64,000 nt of DNA from Marinibium conchae (GCF_015595035.1 NZ_JADNRN010000002.1:574647-638646), one strand, 5' to 3'. Shown: positions 19,976-28,702, counted from the stretch's first letter. Made by a program: numbers and translations. Notes: generated by a model from the letters alone, not told the origin.

Positions 19976-20911
19976 TTATGAATCTTGCTTTCCAATTAAC
20001 GCTACCATGATGGCATTTTGAGCATGCATCCGATTCTCTGCTTGTAGCATAAGTAAGGATTTATCGCTATCCATAAGACTACTCGTAATCTCTAAGTCGC
20101 GATGTGCCGGCTGGCAGTGCATCACAAAACTGGCGTTGGTTTTCTGCATCAACGCTTCGTTAACCTGATAGGGAGCAAATTTCTCTTTTATATCTGCCAA
20201 TGGCGTATCGTCACCCATCGATAGCCAAGTATCTGTGTAAATAATATCTGCTTTTTCTAGTTCATCAATGGAGTTCGAAATTGTGATGTCGACATTGTTT
20301 TCGTAGGCCAATTTTGCTGCATGTTGAGCAATGTTTGGTGATATTTCAAAACCTTTTGGTGTAATAACAACTTGATTGCAGCCAAGCAGAGCGCCAACGA
20401 TTAAGAGTGAATGGGTTACATTGTTGCCATCGCCGACATAGGCCATGGTTTTACCTTTGACACTACCGAATTTCTCAGCCATTCCCAAATAGTCGGCGAG
20501 TGCCTGACAAGGATGATACAAGTCGCAAAGCGCATTAATTACCGGCACTTTTGCACCTTGCGCTAAATCGACTAGCGTTTTGTGCTCATAAACGCGAGAC
20601 ACGATGCCATCGGCCCAACACGCTAAATTCGCCCCCACGTCTACGGGGTCTTCTCTGTCTTTTAACGGGGCACCTTGGCTATCAACATAGACTAGATGAC
20701 CACCCAATTTGTTGATGCCTATATCAAAGCTCACCCGAGTGCGAAGAGAGGGCTTCTCAAAAATAGCCACAATGTTTTTGTTCGCAAGCGCTTGATTATA
20801 GTTTTCTGGTCGCGCTTTTACATCCAGGGCTAAGTCAAGCAATGCGTTCATTTCTGCACTCGACCAATCACTGAAGGTAAGTAAATCATTTTTATTTGAA
20901 AATGCTGTCAT
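19976..20911 (-). CDS. argF: Ornithine carbamoyltransferase
   Basis: 311 aa from the ATG at 20911 (MTAFSNKNDLL, with GAGA upstream). The frame stays open to 21004, which would overlap argB by 26 bp and add 31 unalignable residues. Carbamoyl-phosphate motif PSLRTR; ornithine-binding DTWLSMGDD identifies OTC rather than aspartate transcarbamylase. The usual HCLP loop reads HCQP here (L to Q); I cannot say whether that matters. Makes citrulline. Fourth step-gene in the argCBFGH order. Confidence 0.93.
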   Translation of the reverse strand: MTAFSNKNDLLTFSDWSSAEMNALLDLALDVKARPENYNQALANKNIVAIFEKPSLRTRVSFDIGINKLGGHLVYVDSQGAPLKDREDPVDVGANLACWADGIVSRVYEHKTLVDLAQGAKVPVINALCDLYHPCQALADYLGMAEKFGSVKGKTMAYVGDGNNVTHSLLIVGALLGCNQVVITPKGFEISPNIAQHAAKLAYENNVDITISNSIDELEKADIIYTDTWLSMGDDTPLADIKEKFAPYQVNEALMQKTNASFVMHCQPAHRDLEITSSLMDSDKSLLMLQAENRMHAQNAIMVALIGKQDS

Positions 20912-20978
20912 TGTCGTCTCATTTAGGCGAATAATTCGCCGTGGTAAATTATATTTATTGTAGGCATATTCGCTTGTG

Positions 20979-21761
20979 CTAGCTGGGCTGAATTTGCGTG
21001 CCACTTCGCGTTGCTGTTAACCCTGTAAGCGCGGCTACGTCACTCCAATTACCAATAGTCACTGGCTTATTCAGCACGGTCGTTGCCTCTTGCGCTGCTC
21101 GCACTTTCACTTCCATACCGTCGGTAATTACCTTCGATTGAATGAGGGCCTCTATCTCGTTATTGTTTAAGCTTGGCAGTCTTTTTTTCTCATGATCCAA
21201 TACACCAGAGACATCACATAAAAAATACAAATCTGCATAAAGAAGAGATGCAATACAGGCGGCGGCTTGGTCTGCATTTACGTTAAATAAACGCCCTTCA
21301 TCATTGCTACCGATAGAGCAAATAATTGGCAGTAAATCAGCATGCATAAGTTGATGTAATAATTTTGCACTACGTGCTTTGGGATAACCGACAGCGCCCA
21401 ATTTTCTGTCAATCTCCACGCAATCAGCAAGGTTGCCATCGGCCAAGGATATGCCCACTCCTGTTAGCTCATACTGACTTGCCATAGCCACTAATTTTTT
21501 GTTTAAGGTGCCAGCAAGCACACCTGTAACGGCAGGCATTTGTTCATCTGGAGACACGCGTAAGCCCTGATGTTTTTTGGTTTCAAACCCTAAGGCAGTT
21601 AGCTGGGTTTGAAGTTGTGAGCCACCGCCATGCACTATAGCAACGTTGAAGCCTTTGTCTCTAAGCTTTTTAATATCACTAAAAAACTGCTCTTGTGCAT
21701 TGGCATCTTCGAAAAAGTTACCACCAACTTTAAATACGATGTTCGTACTTTGCATTTTCAT
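20979..21761 (-). CDS. argB: Acetylglutamate kinase
   Basis: 260 aa, similar to E. coli ArgB (258), i.e. the short type without the N-terminal arginine-sensing helix. Motifs: VFKVGGNFF near the N-terminus, VHGGGSQL for acetylglutamate, NVNADQAAA and a C-terminal DGMEVKVRAA. Phosphorylates N-acetylglutamate. Only 5 bp lie between the argC stop and its start codon. Confidence 0.95.
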   Translation of the reverse strand: MKMQSTNIVFKVGGNFFEDANAQEQFFSDIKKLRDKGFNVAIVHGGGSQLQTQLTALGFETKKHQGLRVSPDEQMPAVTGVLAGTLNKKLVAMASQYELTGVGISLADGNLADCVEIDRKLGAVGYPKARSAKLLHQLMHADLLPIICSIGSNDEGRLFNVNADQAAACIASLLYADLYFLCDVSGVLDHEKKRLPSLNNNEIEALIQSKVITDGMEVKVRAAQEATTVLNKPVTIGNWSDVAALTGLTATRSGTQIQPS

Positions 21762-21766
21762 TCGTC

Positions 21767-22828
21767 CTATTTCTTGGCCGTTGCAGTCGTCATAAACGAG
21801 GGTAAAAGACCTGTAGCAGAGTGCAAACCGCTAGCAATATTTGCGCATTGAAGTGCCTGAGAAGCTGCTCCCTTGAGTAAATTGTCGATAACTGAAGTGA
21901 CCACTAAATAGCGGCTATTTTCGTCGAACTTCCAATGAAGATCACAGAACGGCGTGTGCGCAACATCATCGATTTTTGGCCACTGTTTACGCAGGCGAAC
22001 AATATCAGAGGACGCATATTTGTTAATATAAAGGGCATCGATATCATCCGCGCTAACGCCGTCTTTAATAGCTACAGTGACTGTAGCTAATATACCGCGT
22101 TTGAATTGCCCAAGGTGTGGAGTAAATATGACTTTAGTATTTGCATACTCCTCAATTTCAGGAGTGTGACGATGCCCCAATACGCCGTAGGCTTGAAGAC
22201 TTACCTCAAAGAAATTAGTTGTGGCACTGGGCTTTTTACCGGCTCCACTTACACCAGAAGTTGCATTAATCACCGGGCGCTGTTTCGAGTCTACTACGCC
22301 AGCGTCGGCTAATGGTTTCAACGCCAGCAACGAAGCCGTGGGATAACAACCTGGAACAGCGACGAAGCTCGCCCTTGCTATTTGTTCTTCATGCCATTCG
22401 GCTAGACCATAAACAGCTTCTGATAGAAGTTCCTTTTGCTTATGTTCAAAACCATAATACTCGGCAAAAATAGCCGTGTCTGAAATACGAAAAGCGCCAG
22501 ACAAATCGAATACTTTGGCTTTACCTCGGATCAAAGAGTCGGCCCAATCATGGCTAGCCTCATGAGGGGTTGCTAAAAATATCAAATCGAAATCGTTTGC
22601 AGTTCTAGAAAGCGCTTCAGCGTTTAGTGCTTGCAAGTGAAGTTCATTTGCATCGCTGCTCGTGACTTGCGTTAAATGAGGATGTACTTCACTAATTGCT
22701 TTGTTTGCGTCACTGCTATTTTCAGACACAAAACAGGCTGATAGGGTAAACAGTGGGTGAGCGTTTACTAGAGCTATAAGTTCCGCGCCGGTATAACCGC
22801 TAGCGCCAATGATACAAGTTGAATACAT
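21767..22828 (-). CDS. argC: N-acetyl-gamma-glutamyl-phosphate reductase
   Basis: 353 aa. Rossmann motif GASGYTGAEL at 8-17 and the catalytic cysteine in VPGCYPT (near residue 160). It reduces N-acetylglutamyl phosphate to the semialdehyde. First gene of the arginine operon; its leader, about 280 nt, holds the operator, promoter and a hairpin listed separately. The gene divergent to it is mgsA, not argE as in several relatives, so argE must lie elsewhere. Confidence 0.95.
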   Translation of the reverse strand: MYSTCIIGASGYTGAELIALVNAHPLFTLSACFVSENSSDANKAISEVHPHLTQVTSSDANELHLQALNAEALSRTANDFDLIFLATPHEASHDWADSLIRGKAKVFDLSGAFRISDTAIFAEYYGFEHKQKELLSEAVYGLAEWHEEQIARASFVAVPGCYPTASLLALKPLADAGVVDSKQRPVINATSGVSGAGKKPSATTNFFEVSLQAYGVLGHRHTPEIEEYANTKVIFTPHLGQFKRGILATVTVAIKDGVSADDIDALYINKYASSDIVRLRKQWPKIDDVAHTPFCDLHWKFDENSRYLVVTSVIDNLLKGAASQALQCANIASGLHSATGLLPSFMTTATAKK

Positions 22829-22848
22829 AAATAAATTCTTATTAGGAG

Positions 22849-22898
22849 TGAAAAATAGATCTTGCTTTAGCAGGCTCGAAATACCCTACTAAAGCAAG
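22849..22898 (-). terminator. Leader hairpin with U-run before argC (possible attenuator)
   Basis: Arms CTTGCTTTAG / CTAAAGCAAG (22861-22870, 22889-22898), extended by 3 more pairs after one mismatch, loop 10 bases. On the minus strand the stem is followed by ATCTATTTTTC and then, about 25 bases later, by the argC start codon. The shape fits a weak intrinsic terminator inside the leader. The remaining gene-free bases to mgsA hold the sites listed next. Confidence 0.5.
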
Positions 22899-22997
22899 AA
22901 AAAATAACGACTTGACTAGGAACAGTTACCTAGCAGATCGTTAAACATGCACCGCGCATCGTCGCAGTGCTAGGGAGAAGTTGCTAATTTTTTGCAA

Positions 22998-23015
22998 AAT
23001 GCATAAGTATTTAAT
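22998..23015. promoter_or_regulatory. Weak second ARG-box-like site in the argC leader
   Basis: An 18-bp sequence with about 3 deviations from the ArgR consensus (WNTGAATWWWWATTCANW as known from enterobacteria). It lies 112 bp inside the inferred argC transcript. Speculative. Confidence 0.3.
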
Positions 23016-23115
23016 GTTAAAGACTTTCTGGCTCACTGATTTTCATTCCGCTCGTTGATATACATTCAATGCTATCTTGTCGCTTGATATTGCGACACAG
23101 CTCTAATAAAGTGAG

Positions 23116-23144
23116 ATAGTAAGTTTTTATGAATAAATATGCAA
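23116..23144 (-). promoter_or_regulatory. Candidate argC promoter
   Basis: Minus strand TTGCAT (23144-23139), a 17-bp spacer and TACTAT (23121-23116). The -35 element lies inside the ARG-box-like site, the arrangement expected of an ArgR-repressed promoter. It predicts transcription starting near 23109. Confidence 0.5.
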
Positions 23145-23145
23145 T
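23128..23145. promoter_or_regulatory. ARG box (ArgR operator) for the arginine operon
   Basis: TATGAATAAATATGCAAT matches the known 18-bp ARG-box consensus at all but one fixed position. A neighbour at the usual 3-bp spacing (23149-23166) matches only in its left half. Overlap with the candidate promoter implies arginine-dependent repression of argCBFGHA. Confidence 0.65.
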
Positions 23146-23249
23146 AAAAATAAATAAATAAATGGTTTTTGTTTTGCTCTATATTTACTTGTACTCAGTG
23201 AACAAAGTCAATATATTGAAAAGCCAAGTTAATAATCACGAAAATATAT

Positions 23250-23660
23250 ATGCAAAAGAAAACAATTGCCCTTGTTGCTCACGATCACAAAAAACCAGAC
23301 TTAATAGCGTGGGCACAAAAAAATAAACACTACCTCGCCAAAGTTAATCTTGTCGCAACAGGCACAACGGGCGGCTTGCTAGCCGAAAATGTAGGTCTGA
23401 AGATTAAGCGCTTTAAAAGTGGTCCCTTAGGTGGAGACCAACAAATCGGGGCGCTGATTGCAGAGCAAGCACTTGATGTGTTGATTTTTTTCTGGGATCC
23501 TATGAACCCTGCACCGCATGATCCTGATGTGAAAGCTTTATTGCGTTTATGTTCAGTTTGGAATGTACCAGTGGCGTGTAACCTCGCAACTGCCGACATG
23601 CTAATTAGCTCCCCCTTGTTCCACGACGAAAACTTCAAACCAGAGCTACCCGTTTACTAG
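23250..23660 (+). CDS. mgsA: Methylglyoxal synthase
   Basis: 136 aa, shorter at both ends than the 152-aa E. coli enzyme but with every core motif: IALVAHDH, ATGTTGGLL, SGPLGGDQQIGA, FFWDPMN and PHDPDVKALLRL, which hold the catalytic Asp and His residues. It converts dihydroxyacetone phosphate to methylglyoxal and phosphate, a bypass of lower glycolysis. Ribosome-binding site is weak. Monocistronic, divergent from argC. Confidence 0.94.
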   Translation: MQKKTIALVAHDHKKPDLIAWAQKNKHYLAKVNLVATGTTGGLLAENVGLKIKRFKSGPLGGDQQIGALIAEQALDVLIFFWDPMNPAPHDPDVKALLRLCSVWNVPVACNLATADMLISSPLFHDENFKPELPVY

Positions 23661-23680
23661 GTTTCAAACGCGAGCTGTTG

Positions 23681-23707
23681 TTTAGTATTGCTTATTTTTG
23701 CCGATAG
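23681..23707 (+). promoter_or_regulatory. Sigma-28 (FliA)-like promoter of the chemoreceptor gene
   Basis: TTTAGTAT, exactly 11 bases, GCCGATAG. The known FliA consensus is TAAAGTTT-N11-GCCGATAA: 5 of 8 and 7 of 8 matches. It lies 84 bp before an MCP start codon, and MCP genes are typical members of this regulon. Confidence 0.6.
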
Positions 23708-23790
23708 CTAATGTAACCATTGCTGACGCAAAAATTCATTGTGAAGCTATACTTAAAGCACGCTAACGATTGCACCTTAGGACCAAGTAA

Positions 23791-25284
23791 ATGATTGAAT
23801 CACCAAAGTATGCATGGACTCTTCAAGCTCATAAAATTTTTAGATGGATCTTATTAGCCCAACTGGCCATTGCAATAATTATTGGTTTTATCACCGATGA
23901 CCTAGTTACAGCATTCCTGGTGGGTATTCCAATAATTGCTGTGCCGATTTTCCTAAGTATTAGTCAACCACATGCTCCTATCAGTAGACATGTGGTGGGT
24001 ATAGCAACCCAATTGATGACAGCACTGCATATTCAGCAGGCCTTCGGAATGACCGAAATGCATTTTGAAGTATTTGTAGTCTTAGCTTTTCTGATATTTT
24101 TTCGGGATTGGAAGGTTGTGGTATCAAGTACCGTAGCCGTGGCAGTGCATCATATTTTGTTTTTTGTGATTCAAAGTCAGGGGGGCGGCGTGTATATTTT
24201 TGAAGCCAACCGCGTATTCTTTTATATTCTCGTTATCCATGCTCTATTTGCCGTAGCCGAAGGTGCAGTATTGGCCGTTATGTCTCATCGCAGTCACAAT
24301 GAGGCTTTCGCGGCAGAATTATTGCAGAACTCGGTAAAACAGATAATGAGCTCAGATGGAAAAATTAATTTAAGCAATGCAAAGGCAATCGATCATCCCA
24401 ATTTAGTTGAGTTTAATCGTATGATCGCTGGTGTAAAGTTGCTCATCGACAAAGTGAATGCTGTGAGTGGTAGTTTGCTCGGTGTTGTGGAAAAAGTGAA
24501 GGTGTCGTCAGATCTCTTAGACAGCTCGGTGGATCAACAGAATAACCAGGTGAGTGCCATTAGCACTGCAATGCAGAACATGACTTCCTCAATCAACGAA
24601 GTTGCGAATCTCTCACAAAATGCCAATCAACGGGCTGAACAAGCAAAGAGAAACACAGACGACACAAGAGTTTCGATTGATGGTTCTAGCCAAAATATTT
24701 CGCAGTTGAAATCAACCTTACAAACAACTTCTCAGGCAATTGGTGATTTAAGCGCCAAGTGCACGAATATTTCTGAGGTAATGCAGTCGATCAAGTCAGT
24801 AGCCGAGCAGACTAACTTGCTAGCTCTCAATGCTGCTATCGAATCAGCGCGAGCGGGCGAGCATGGACGAGGTTTTGCAGTCGTTGCCGATGAGGTAAGA
24901 AATCTAGCTATAAAGTCGAAAGAAAGTGCCGAAGAAATTGAGCTGATTACTAGCCAATTAACTGACAGTGCCAATCATTCGGTACAAAATATGGATAATT
25001 GTGTGGAGATGGTCGGACACGCTGTAGAGTCATCTTCACAAGCGTCAAATAACATGGCTTCGGTTTTAGACGGTATCGATGAAGTTAATCATAATGTGAC
25101 AACTGTTGCTGGCTCGGCAACCGAACAGGCAAGTACATCTGAATCAATCAGTGAGTCGGCACAAGAGTTATATCAACTCTTTAGTGATGAGAAAAATCAA
25201 GTACAAGGTCTTAAACTAGAAGTTGAGCAACTTAATACCTTAGCGTTTCAGCTTGAGGAACAACTTAAGTCATTTGAAGCCTAG
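23791..25284 (+). CDS. Methyl-accepting chemotaxis protein with multi-TM sensor
   Basis: 497 aa. The N-terminal 190 residues are about six hydrophobic helices with no large periplasmic domain, including a conserved-looking FFRDW and HHILFF stretch, so the signal is probably sensed in or at the membrane. A coiled coil follows, then the signalling hairpin tip [19 protein letters not shown] and [15 protein letters not shown] (about 330-375), which binds CheA/CheW. No C-terminal CheR pentapeptide is seen. RBS AGGA precedes the ATG. Likely sigma-28 transcribed, probably together with the next gene 11 bp downstream. Confidence 0.92.
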   Translation: MIESPKYAWTLQAHKIFRWILLAQLAIAIIIGFITDDLVTAFLVGIPIIAVPIFLSISQPHAPISRHVVGIATQLMTALHIQQAFGMTEMHFEVFVVLAFLIFFRDWKVVVSSTVAVAVHHILFFVIQSQGGGVYIFEANRVFFYILVIHALFAVAEGAVLAVMSHRSHNEAFAAELLQNSVKQIMSSDGKINLSNAKAIDHPNLVEFNRMIAGVKLLIDKVNAVSGSLLGVVEKVKVSSDLLDSSVDQQNNQVSAISTAMQNMTSSINEVANLSQNANQRAEQAKRNTDDTRVSIDGSSQNISQLKSTLQTTSQAIGDLSAKCTNISEVMQSIKSVAEQTNLLALNAAIESARAGEHGRGFAVVADEVRNLAIKSKESAEEIELITSQLTDSANHSVQNMDNCVEMVGHAVESSSQASNNMASVLDGIDEVNHNVTTVAGSATEQASTSESISESAQELYQLFSDEKNQVQGLKLEVEQLNTLAFQLEEQLKSFEA

Positions 25285-25295
25285 GTACATCGATC

Positions 25296-25880
25296 ATGCC
25301 AAAGTACTTACTTGTACTGATCGCGCTCCTTTGGGGCGCTTTTGCGCTGATTGCAGTAAAGTGGGTTGGAAGCTCTAAGTTTGTCGATTTCGATCCGAAC
25401 TTAAAATTATCTTCGGCAATAATGTCCTTATCTTTCGAAACGGATATCGTTCAATATCTCCCGCAGCTACCAAGTAACAGTAAAGGACATGTCTATCATA
25501 TCGTGCAGGGGGCTTGTTTCTGCGAGACGCTAAGTGAAGGACATAAATCGGCCTTGAATACATGGGCAGACGCTAATGGTCTGACTCAGCAATCGCTTAA
25601 CATCAATGAATTCGATGAGTTAAAAACACTCATACCCTCAACGCCTGCGGTGATAGTGGTTACGGCAAGTAAAGAGTTAGTGTATCTAGGGCCTTACTCT
25701 GAGGGATACGGTTGTTTTGAAAACGTGGGCTTAGTTGATGCAAAGATCCAACCAGTTTTCGATACGCAAGCCAGGCTAGAAAGCAGCACTACGAATACGG
25801 CACAAGATTCATATAACTTTCCAAAGCGTCGCTCTCAAATACAGAGCGAAGCGAGAGGTTGCTATTGTAAAGTGAAATAA
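25296..25880 (+). CDS. Membrane-anchored cysteine-rich protein, thioredoxin-like (DUF6436-like)
   Basis: 194 aa. One N-terminal TM/signal-anchor (4-23), then an extracytoplasmic domain. Cysteines occur as CFC (74-76), a single Cys in YGCF near 147, and CYC (189-191) at the extreme C-terminus. The segment TPAVIVVTASKELVYLGPYSEG resembles the cis-Pro and last strands of a thioredoxin fold, and I recall a DUF6436 family of this look; that assignment is from memory. It follows the chemoreceptor by 11 bp. A redox or metal-handling role is inference only. Confidence 0.6.
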   Translation: MPKYLLVLIALLWGAFALIAVKWVGSSKFVDFDPNLKLSSAIMSLSFETDIVQYLPQLPSNSKGHVYHIVQGACFCETLSEGHKSALNTWADANGLTQQSLNINEFDELKTLIPSTPAVIVVTASKELVYLGPYSEGYGCFENVGLVDAKIQPVFDTQARLESSTTNTAQDSYNFPKRRSQIQSEARGCYCKVK

Positions 25881-25893
25881 CGAGTTATCACTA

Positions 25894-26277
25894 TCACCAA
25901 CAGCTTGCCGGACTTCTATTCATTGATTGGTCAATAGTGAGGGTAGTGCAGCCCGTATCGTTAGCTTGTTTCTCACTGCTGTTTGCAACCAATTTTAGCG
26001 TGAAGGTAGTTGACGACACGTTCTCAACGCTAAATGTATAATAATCTACACTTGGGTTTCCTAGCTGCGCTGCGGTAGCATAGCTGATATTTTCTTGTCG
26101 ATAACTTTCCTGCTGAAGTTTCGTCGTTAGCAACATACTTATTGCAGCCTTCCGATCTGCTTTGCTTACGTTACTACTGAAGCTCGGTAGCGCAATAACG
26201 GCAATAACAGCAATGATAGCAATAACTATCATCAGCTCGATCAATGTAAATCCTTGGGGTCTTGTACTTTGGGTCAT
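25894..26277 (-). CDS. pilE: Type IV pilin, PilE-like
   Basis: 127 aa. Prepilin leader RPQG then FTLIELMIVIAIIAVIAVIALP: Gly(-1), Phe(+1) and Glu(+5) are all present, so it is a PilD substrate and assembly-competent. The globular part has two Cys near the C-terminus (TGCTTL and SCW) that would form the D-region disulfide. Size suits a PilE-type minor pilin; a major pilin cannot be excluded. Divergent from the minor-pilin operon, with 92 bp between them. Confidence 0.85.
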   Translation of the reverse strand: MTQSTRPQGFTLIELMIVIAIIAVIAVIALPSFSSNVSKADRKAAISMLLTTKLQQESYRQENISYATAAQLGNPSVDYYTFSVENVSSTTFTLKLVANSSEKQANDTGCTTLTIDQSMNRSPASCW

Positions 26278-26369
26278 AATACCTATACCTTCTGACGTTT
26301 CTTCATACTCATGGGAGTAAAAATTGCTGTAATGTGATTGTATAGATTTTAGCCATAGGAACCGTATCT

Positions 26370-26903
26370 ATGATTATCAATAAGTACAAAAGCCAGCAAG
26401 GTTTGTCTCTTGTAAGTGTGCTCATTGCGTCGAGCATATCATTGATTCTAGGCGCCATAGGAGGCCCTGCGCTTGTCGGAAGTATGGAACAAGCAAGAAT
26501 TAAAGGAGTGAGTGAAGAAGTCTATTTCTTTGTTCGGGAAGCGCGATCCCAAGCAATTGCATCATCTACCAACATTGATATGGATGTAAAAGTCGGTATT
26601 TATTGGTGTCTTGGTTTAAGCGACCAAGGGAATTGTGACTGTAACACTGCCAACAGTTGCAAGGTTAACGACCTCGAGAAAACAATCAGTTACACTGACT
26701 ATCCGAGTATTGTTCTTACAGATGTAGATTTAGGCGGCGACTTCAAAGCACAATTTGACGGCGAACGCGGACTCGCTCTAAACGATTCCGGGTCCATGAA
26801 ATTCAGCTCACCAACCCTCGCGATGAGAGTCAGTTTAAACTCCTTAGGGCGAACACAGTTATGCTCTGAAAATGGGCAAATAGGTAGCTACCAGTCATGT
26901 TGA
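26370..26903 (+). CDS. FimT/GspH-like minor pilin lacking Glu5
   Basis: 177 aa. Prepilin cleavage expected at QQG/LSLV, followed by a hydrophobic helix. The +5 position is Ser instead of the Glu that nearly all FimT/GspH proteins carry. A GspH-type helix (VSEEVYFFVREARSQAIASSTNI) follows, then a beta domain with several Cys (CDCNTANSC and a C-terminal SC). First gene of the minor-pilin operon. Its end overlaps pilW by 7 bp. Expected role: part of the pilus-tip/initiation complex. Confidence 0.75.
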   Translation: MIINKYKSQQGLSLVSVLIASSISLILGAIGGPALVGSMEQARIKGVSEEVYFFVREARSQAIASSTNIDMDVKVGIYWCLGLSDQGNCDCNTANSCKVNDLEKTISYTDYPSIVLTDVDLGGDFKAQFDGERGLALNDSGSMKFSSPTLAMRVSLNSLGRTQLCSENGQIGSYQSC

Positions 26904-27526
26904 TTAAGCACGATCAAAAAGGATTCACTTTGATTGAGTTATTAATTGGAATGACGCTAGGCATGATTGCAATATCAGCCTTACTATCCTTTGTCGGTTT
27001 TGGTATTGGCGTAAACGGTAAGACGATTAGCAAAAGCAAACTAGCAGAAGAGACCGAATTAATTCTTGATGTAATGTCTAGTGAGATCAAGCGCTCTGGT
27101 TTTACGGCAGCAACAATTGCCATGATTGAAGATCCGATTGCGAACGCCTCAGTATTTAGAAATAGTATTGTCATTGGCGAACATCCCAGCGAGGCTGCCA
27201 ACAGCTGTATTTTGTTTTCTTACGATTACAACAATAATGGCTTGTTGGATAACCTTGGAATCAATGAAAATTTTGGTTTTCGACATAAGAACAATCAAAT
27301 TCAAATCAGGCAAGATGCCGCTCTATGCGACCAAGATGACTCATGGGAAAATATCAGCAACCCTCTTGAAATTGTTGTTCAGTCTCTCTTTTTTACGGCA
27401 GCTCAAGTGACAATCGATGGAATCACGCGCACCCAAATTACCATTGATATTGTCACTCGCTCAAGGGCTACGAATCAGATGTCCAACTCAGTGTCACGTA
27501 ATTTTTTGGTACGCAATTATGATTAA
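26897..27526 (+). CDS. pilW: Minor pilin PilW-like
   Basis: 209 aa. Leader ending DQKG/FTLIELLIGMTLGM with Glu5 present, then a PilW/GspJ-like body (LILDVMSSEIKRSGF). Overlaps the gene before by 7 bp and the next by 8 bp (ATGATTAA). Priming minor pilin of the type IV pilus; PilW/PilX/PilV together start fibre assembly in characterised systems. Confidence 0.8.
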   Translation: MLIKHDQKGFTLIELLIGMTLGMIAISALLSFVGFGIGVNGKTISKSKLAEETELILDVMSSEIKRSGFTAATIAMIEDPIANASVFRNSIVIGEHPSEAANSCILFSYDYNNNGLLDNLGINENFGFRHKNNQIQIRQDAALCDQDDSWENISNPLEIVVQSLFFTAAQVTIDGITRTQITIDIVTRSRATNQMSNSVSRNFLVRNYD

Positions 27527-28664
27527 AAAAAACACATTCCACGGTAGATCAGCCACAGGCCCGAATTCTCAAAAAGGAGCCGCGATACTTGTTACTGTCA
27601 TATTGATGTTCACCCTAGTGTCATCCATCACGATTTACACCACAAAAGTAGTCAGTTCAAATAATAGAATTGCCTTGAACGGGCAAAATAAACAACTTGC
27701 AACTGTAGCGGCCGAGTCAGGAGCAATGTATGCCTATGCTCTCCTTGCAAAAACACCAAACTGGGATGGCAGTGTTCTCACTGAAACACTCCCCGACGGA
27801 AGTACCTTTAGCGTCAGTGGCGTAAGACAGAATGTTAGGCGGGCCTCTTCCACTGTGCGTGTAATCGATATTACTTCGATTGGTGTGTCACCTGACGGCT
27901 TAGGTAACGAAACAATCCGAGAGCAGGCTTTCCAGTATTCTGTTGTAGCAAATCCGCCAGACGTACCACTGATTGTCGCTGGTGGGATAAACGTTTCTGG
28001 AAATTTTGAAGTTGCCGCAAATCCTAACGGTGGCGGTACCGGCGTCCCCCTTTCAATTTGGACAGACAGTACCGTTGATATGAACAACGGTTCAGGAACA
28101 ACCTGCGGGCAATACGAATTTCAAAGTGGCCAATGCAGTTCACGTCCATACTCTGAAAAGGGTTTTAAGAACACAGACATCTTAGACAACGACCCAAGTT
28201 TTCCGGCAGATATGATGGAGTATCTCTTTAACACTCCGTCAGATGACTGGGCCACAGTTAGAGCTGATGCAAATGTAATTACAAATAGTTGCGCAAGTCT
28301 CGGAGCCGCATCGACCGGTTTAATATGGGTAGAAGGCTCGTGTAACCTTAATGCAGGTACCGTCGTTGGTAGTATTTCAAATCCTGTTGTACTAGTCGTT
28401 GCCGACAGTGATATTAATCTAAATGGTGGCGCAGAGATAAATGGGATGGTGTTCTCATTTCGCAAGCCCGGTACCTTATCAGATTTTGAGATCGACATGA
28501 ATGGTGGCGCATTAGTAAACGGAATCGTTGCATCCAATCATCCTGTTGGGCATGCCAATGGTTCTTTTAATTCTGTATTTAACGCAGACGTGGTTAATAA
28601 CCTGCAGGTTAACGACGCTTTTCAGCGCATAGCTCGTATCCCTGGTAGTTGGCGAGATTTCTAA
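27519..28664 (+). CDS. pilX: PilX-like pilus assembly protein with C-terminal polymer-forming-like domain
   Basis: 381 aa from the ATG at 27519, which overlaps the pilW stop; the frame is open further upstream but that part overlaps pilW. N-terminus QKG/AAILVTVILMF is a PilX-type prepilin without Glu5, normal for this family. The C-terminal third has two related turns, INLNGGAEINGMVF and IDMNGGALVNGIVA (about 298-345), as in right-handed beta-helix or polymer-forming domains. Larger than Pseudomonas PilX (about 190 aa). Confidence 0.75.
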   Translation: MIKKNTFHGRSATGPNSQKGAAILVTVILMFTLVSSITIYTTKVVSSNNRIALNGQNKQLATVAAESGAMYAYALLAKTPNWDGSVLTETLPDGSTFSVSGVRQNVRRASSTVRVIDITSIGVSPDGLGNETIREQAFQYSVVANPPDVPLIVAGGINVSGNFEVAANPNGGGTGVPLSIWTDSTVDMNNGSGTTCGQYEFQSGQCSSRPYSEKGFKNTDILDNDPSFPADMMEYLFNTPSDDWATVRADANVITNSCASLGAASTGLIWVEGSCNLNAGTVVGSISNPVVLVVADSDINLNGGAEINGMVFSFRKPGTLSDFEIDMNGGALVNGIVASNHPVGHANGSFNSVFNADVVNNLQVNDAFQRIARIPGSWRDF

Positions 28665-28702
28665 CGCAAACTGAAACATATTTAGCGTTATTAGGAGGTA
28701 GT

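Noticed and set aside
19976-21004. ArgF starting at 21004, overlapping argB
   Set aside because: The added N-terminal 31 residues are unlike any OTC; the ATG at 20911 gives the standard length and has a GAGA site.
23101-23249. A gene in the AT-rich region upstream of mgsA
   Set aside because: Only frames of about ten codons without ribosome-binding sites; the region is better explained as operator/promoter DNA.
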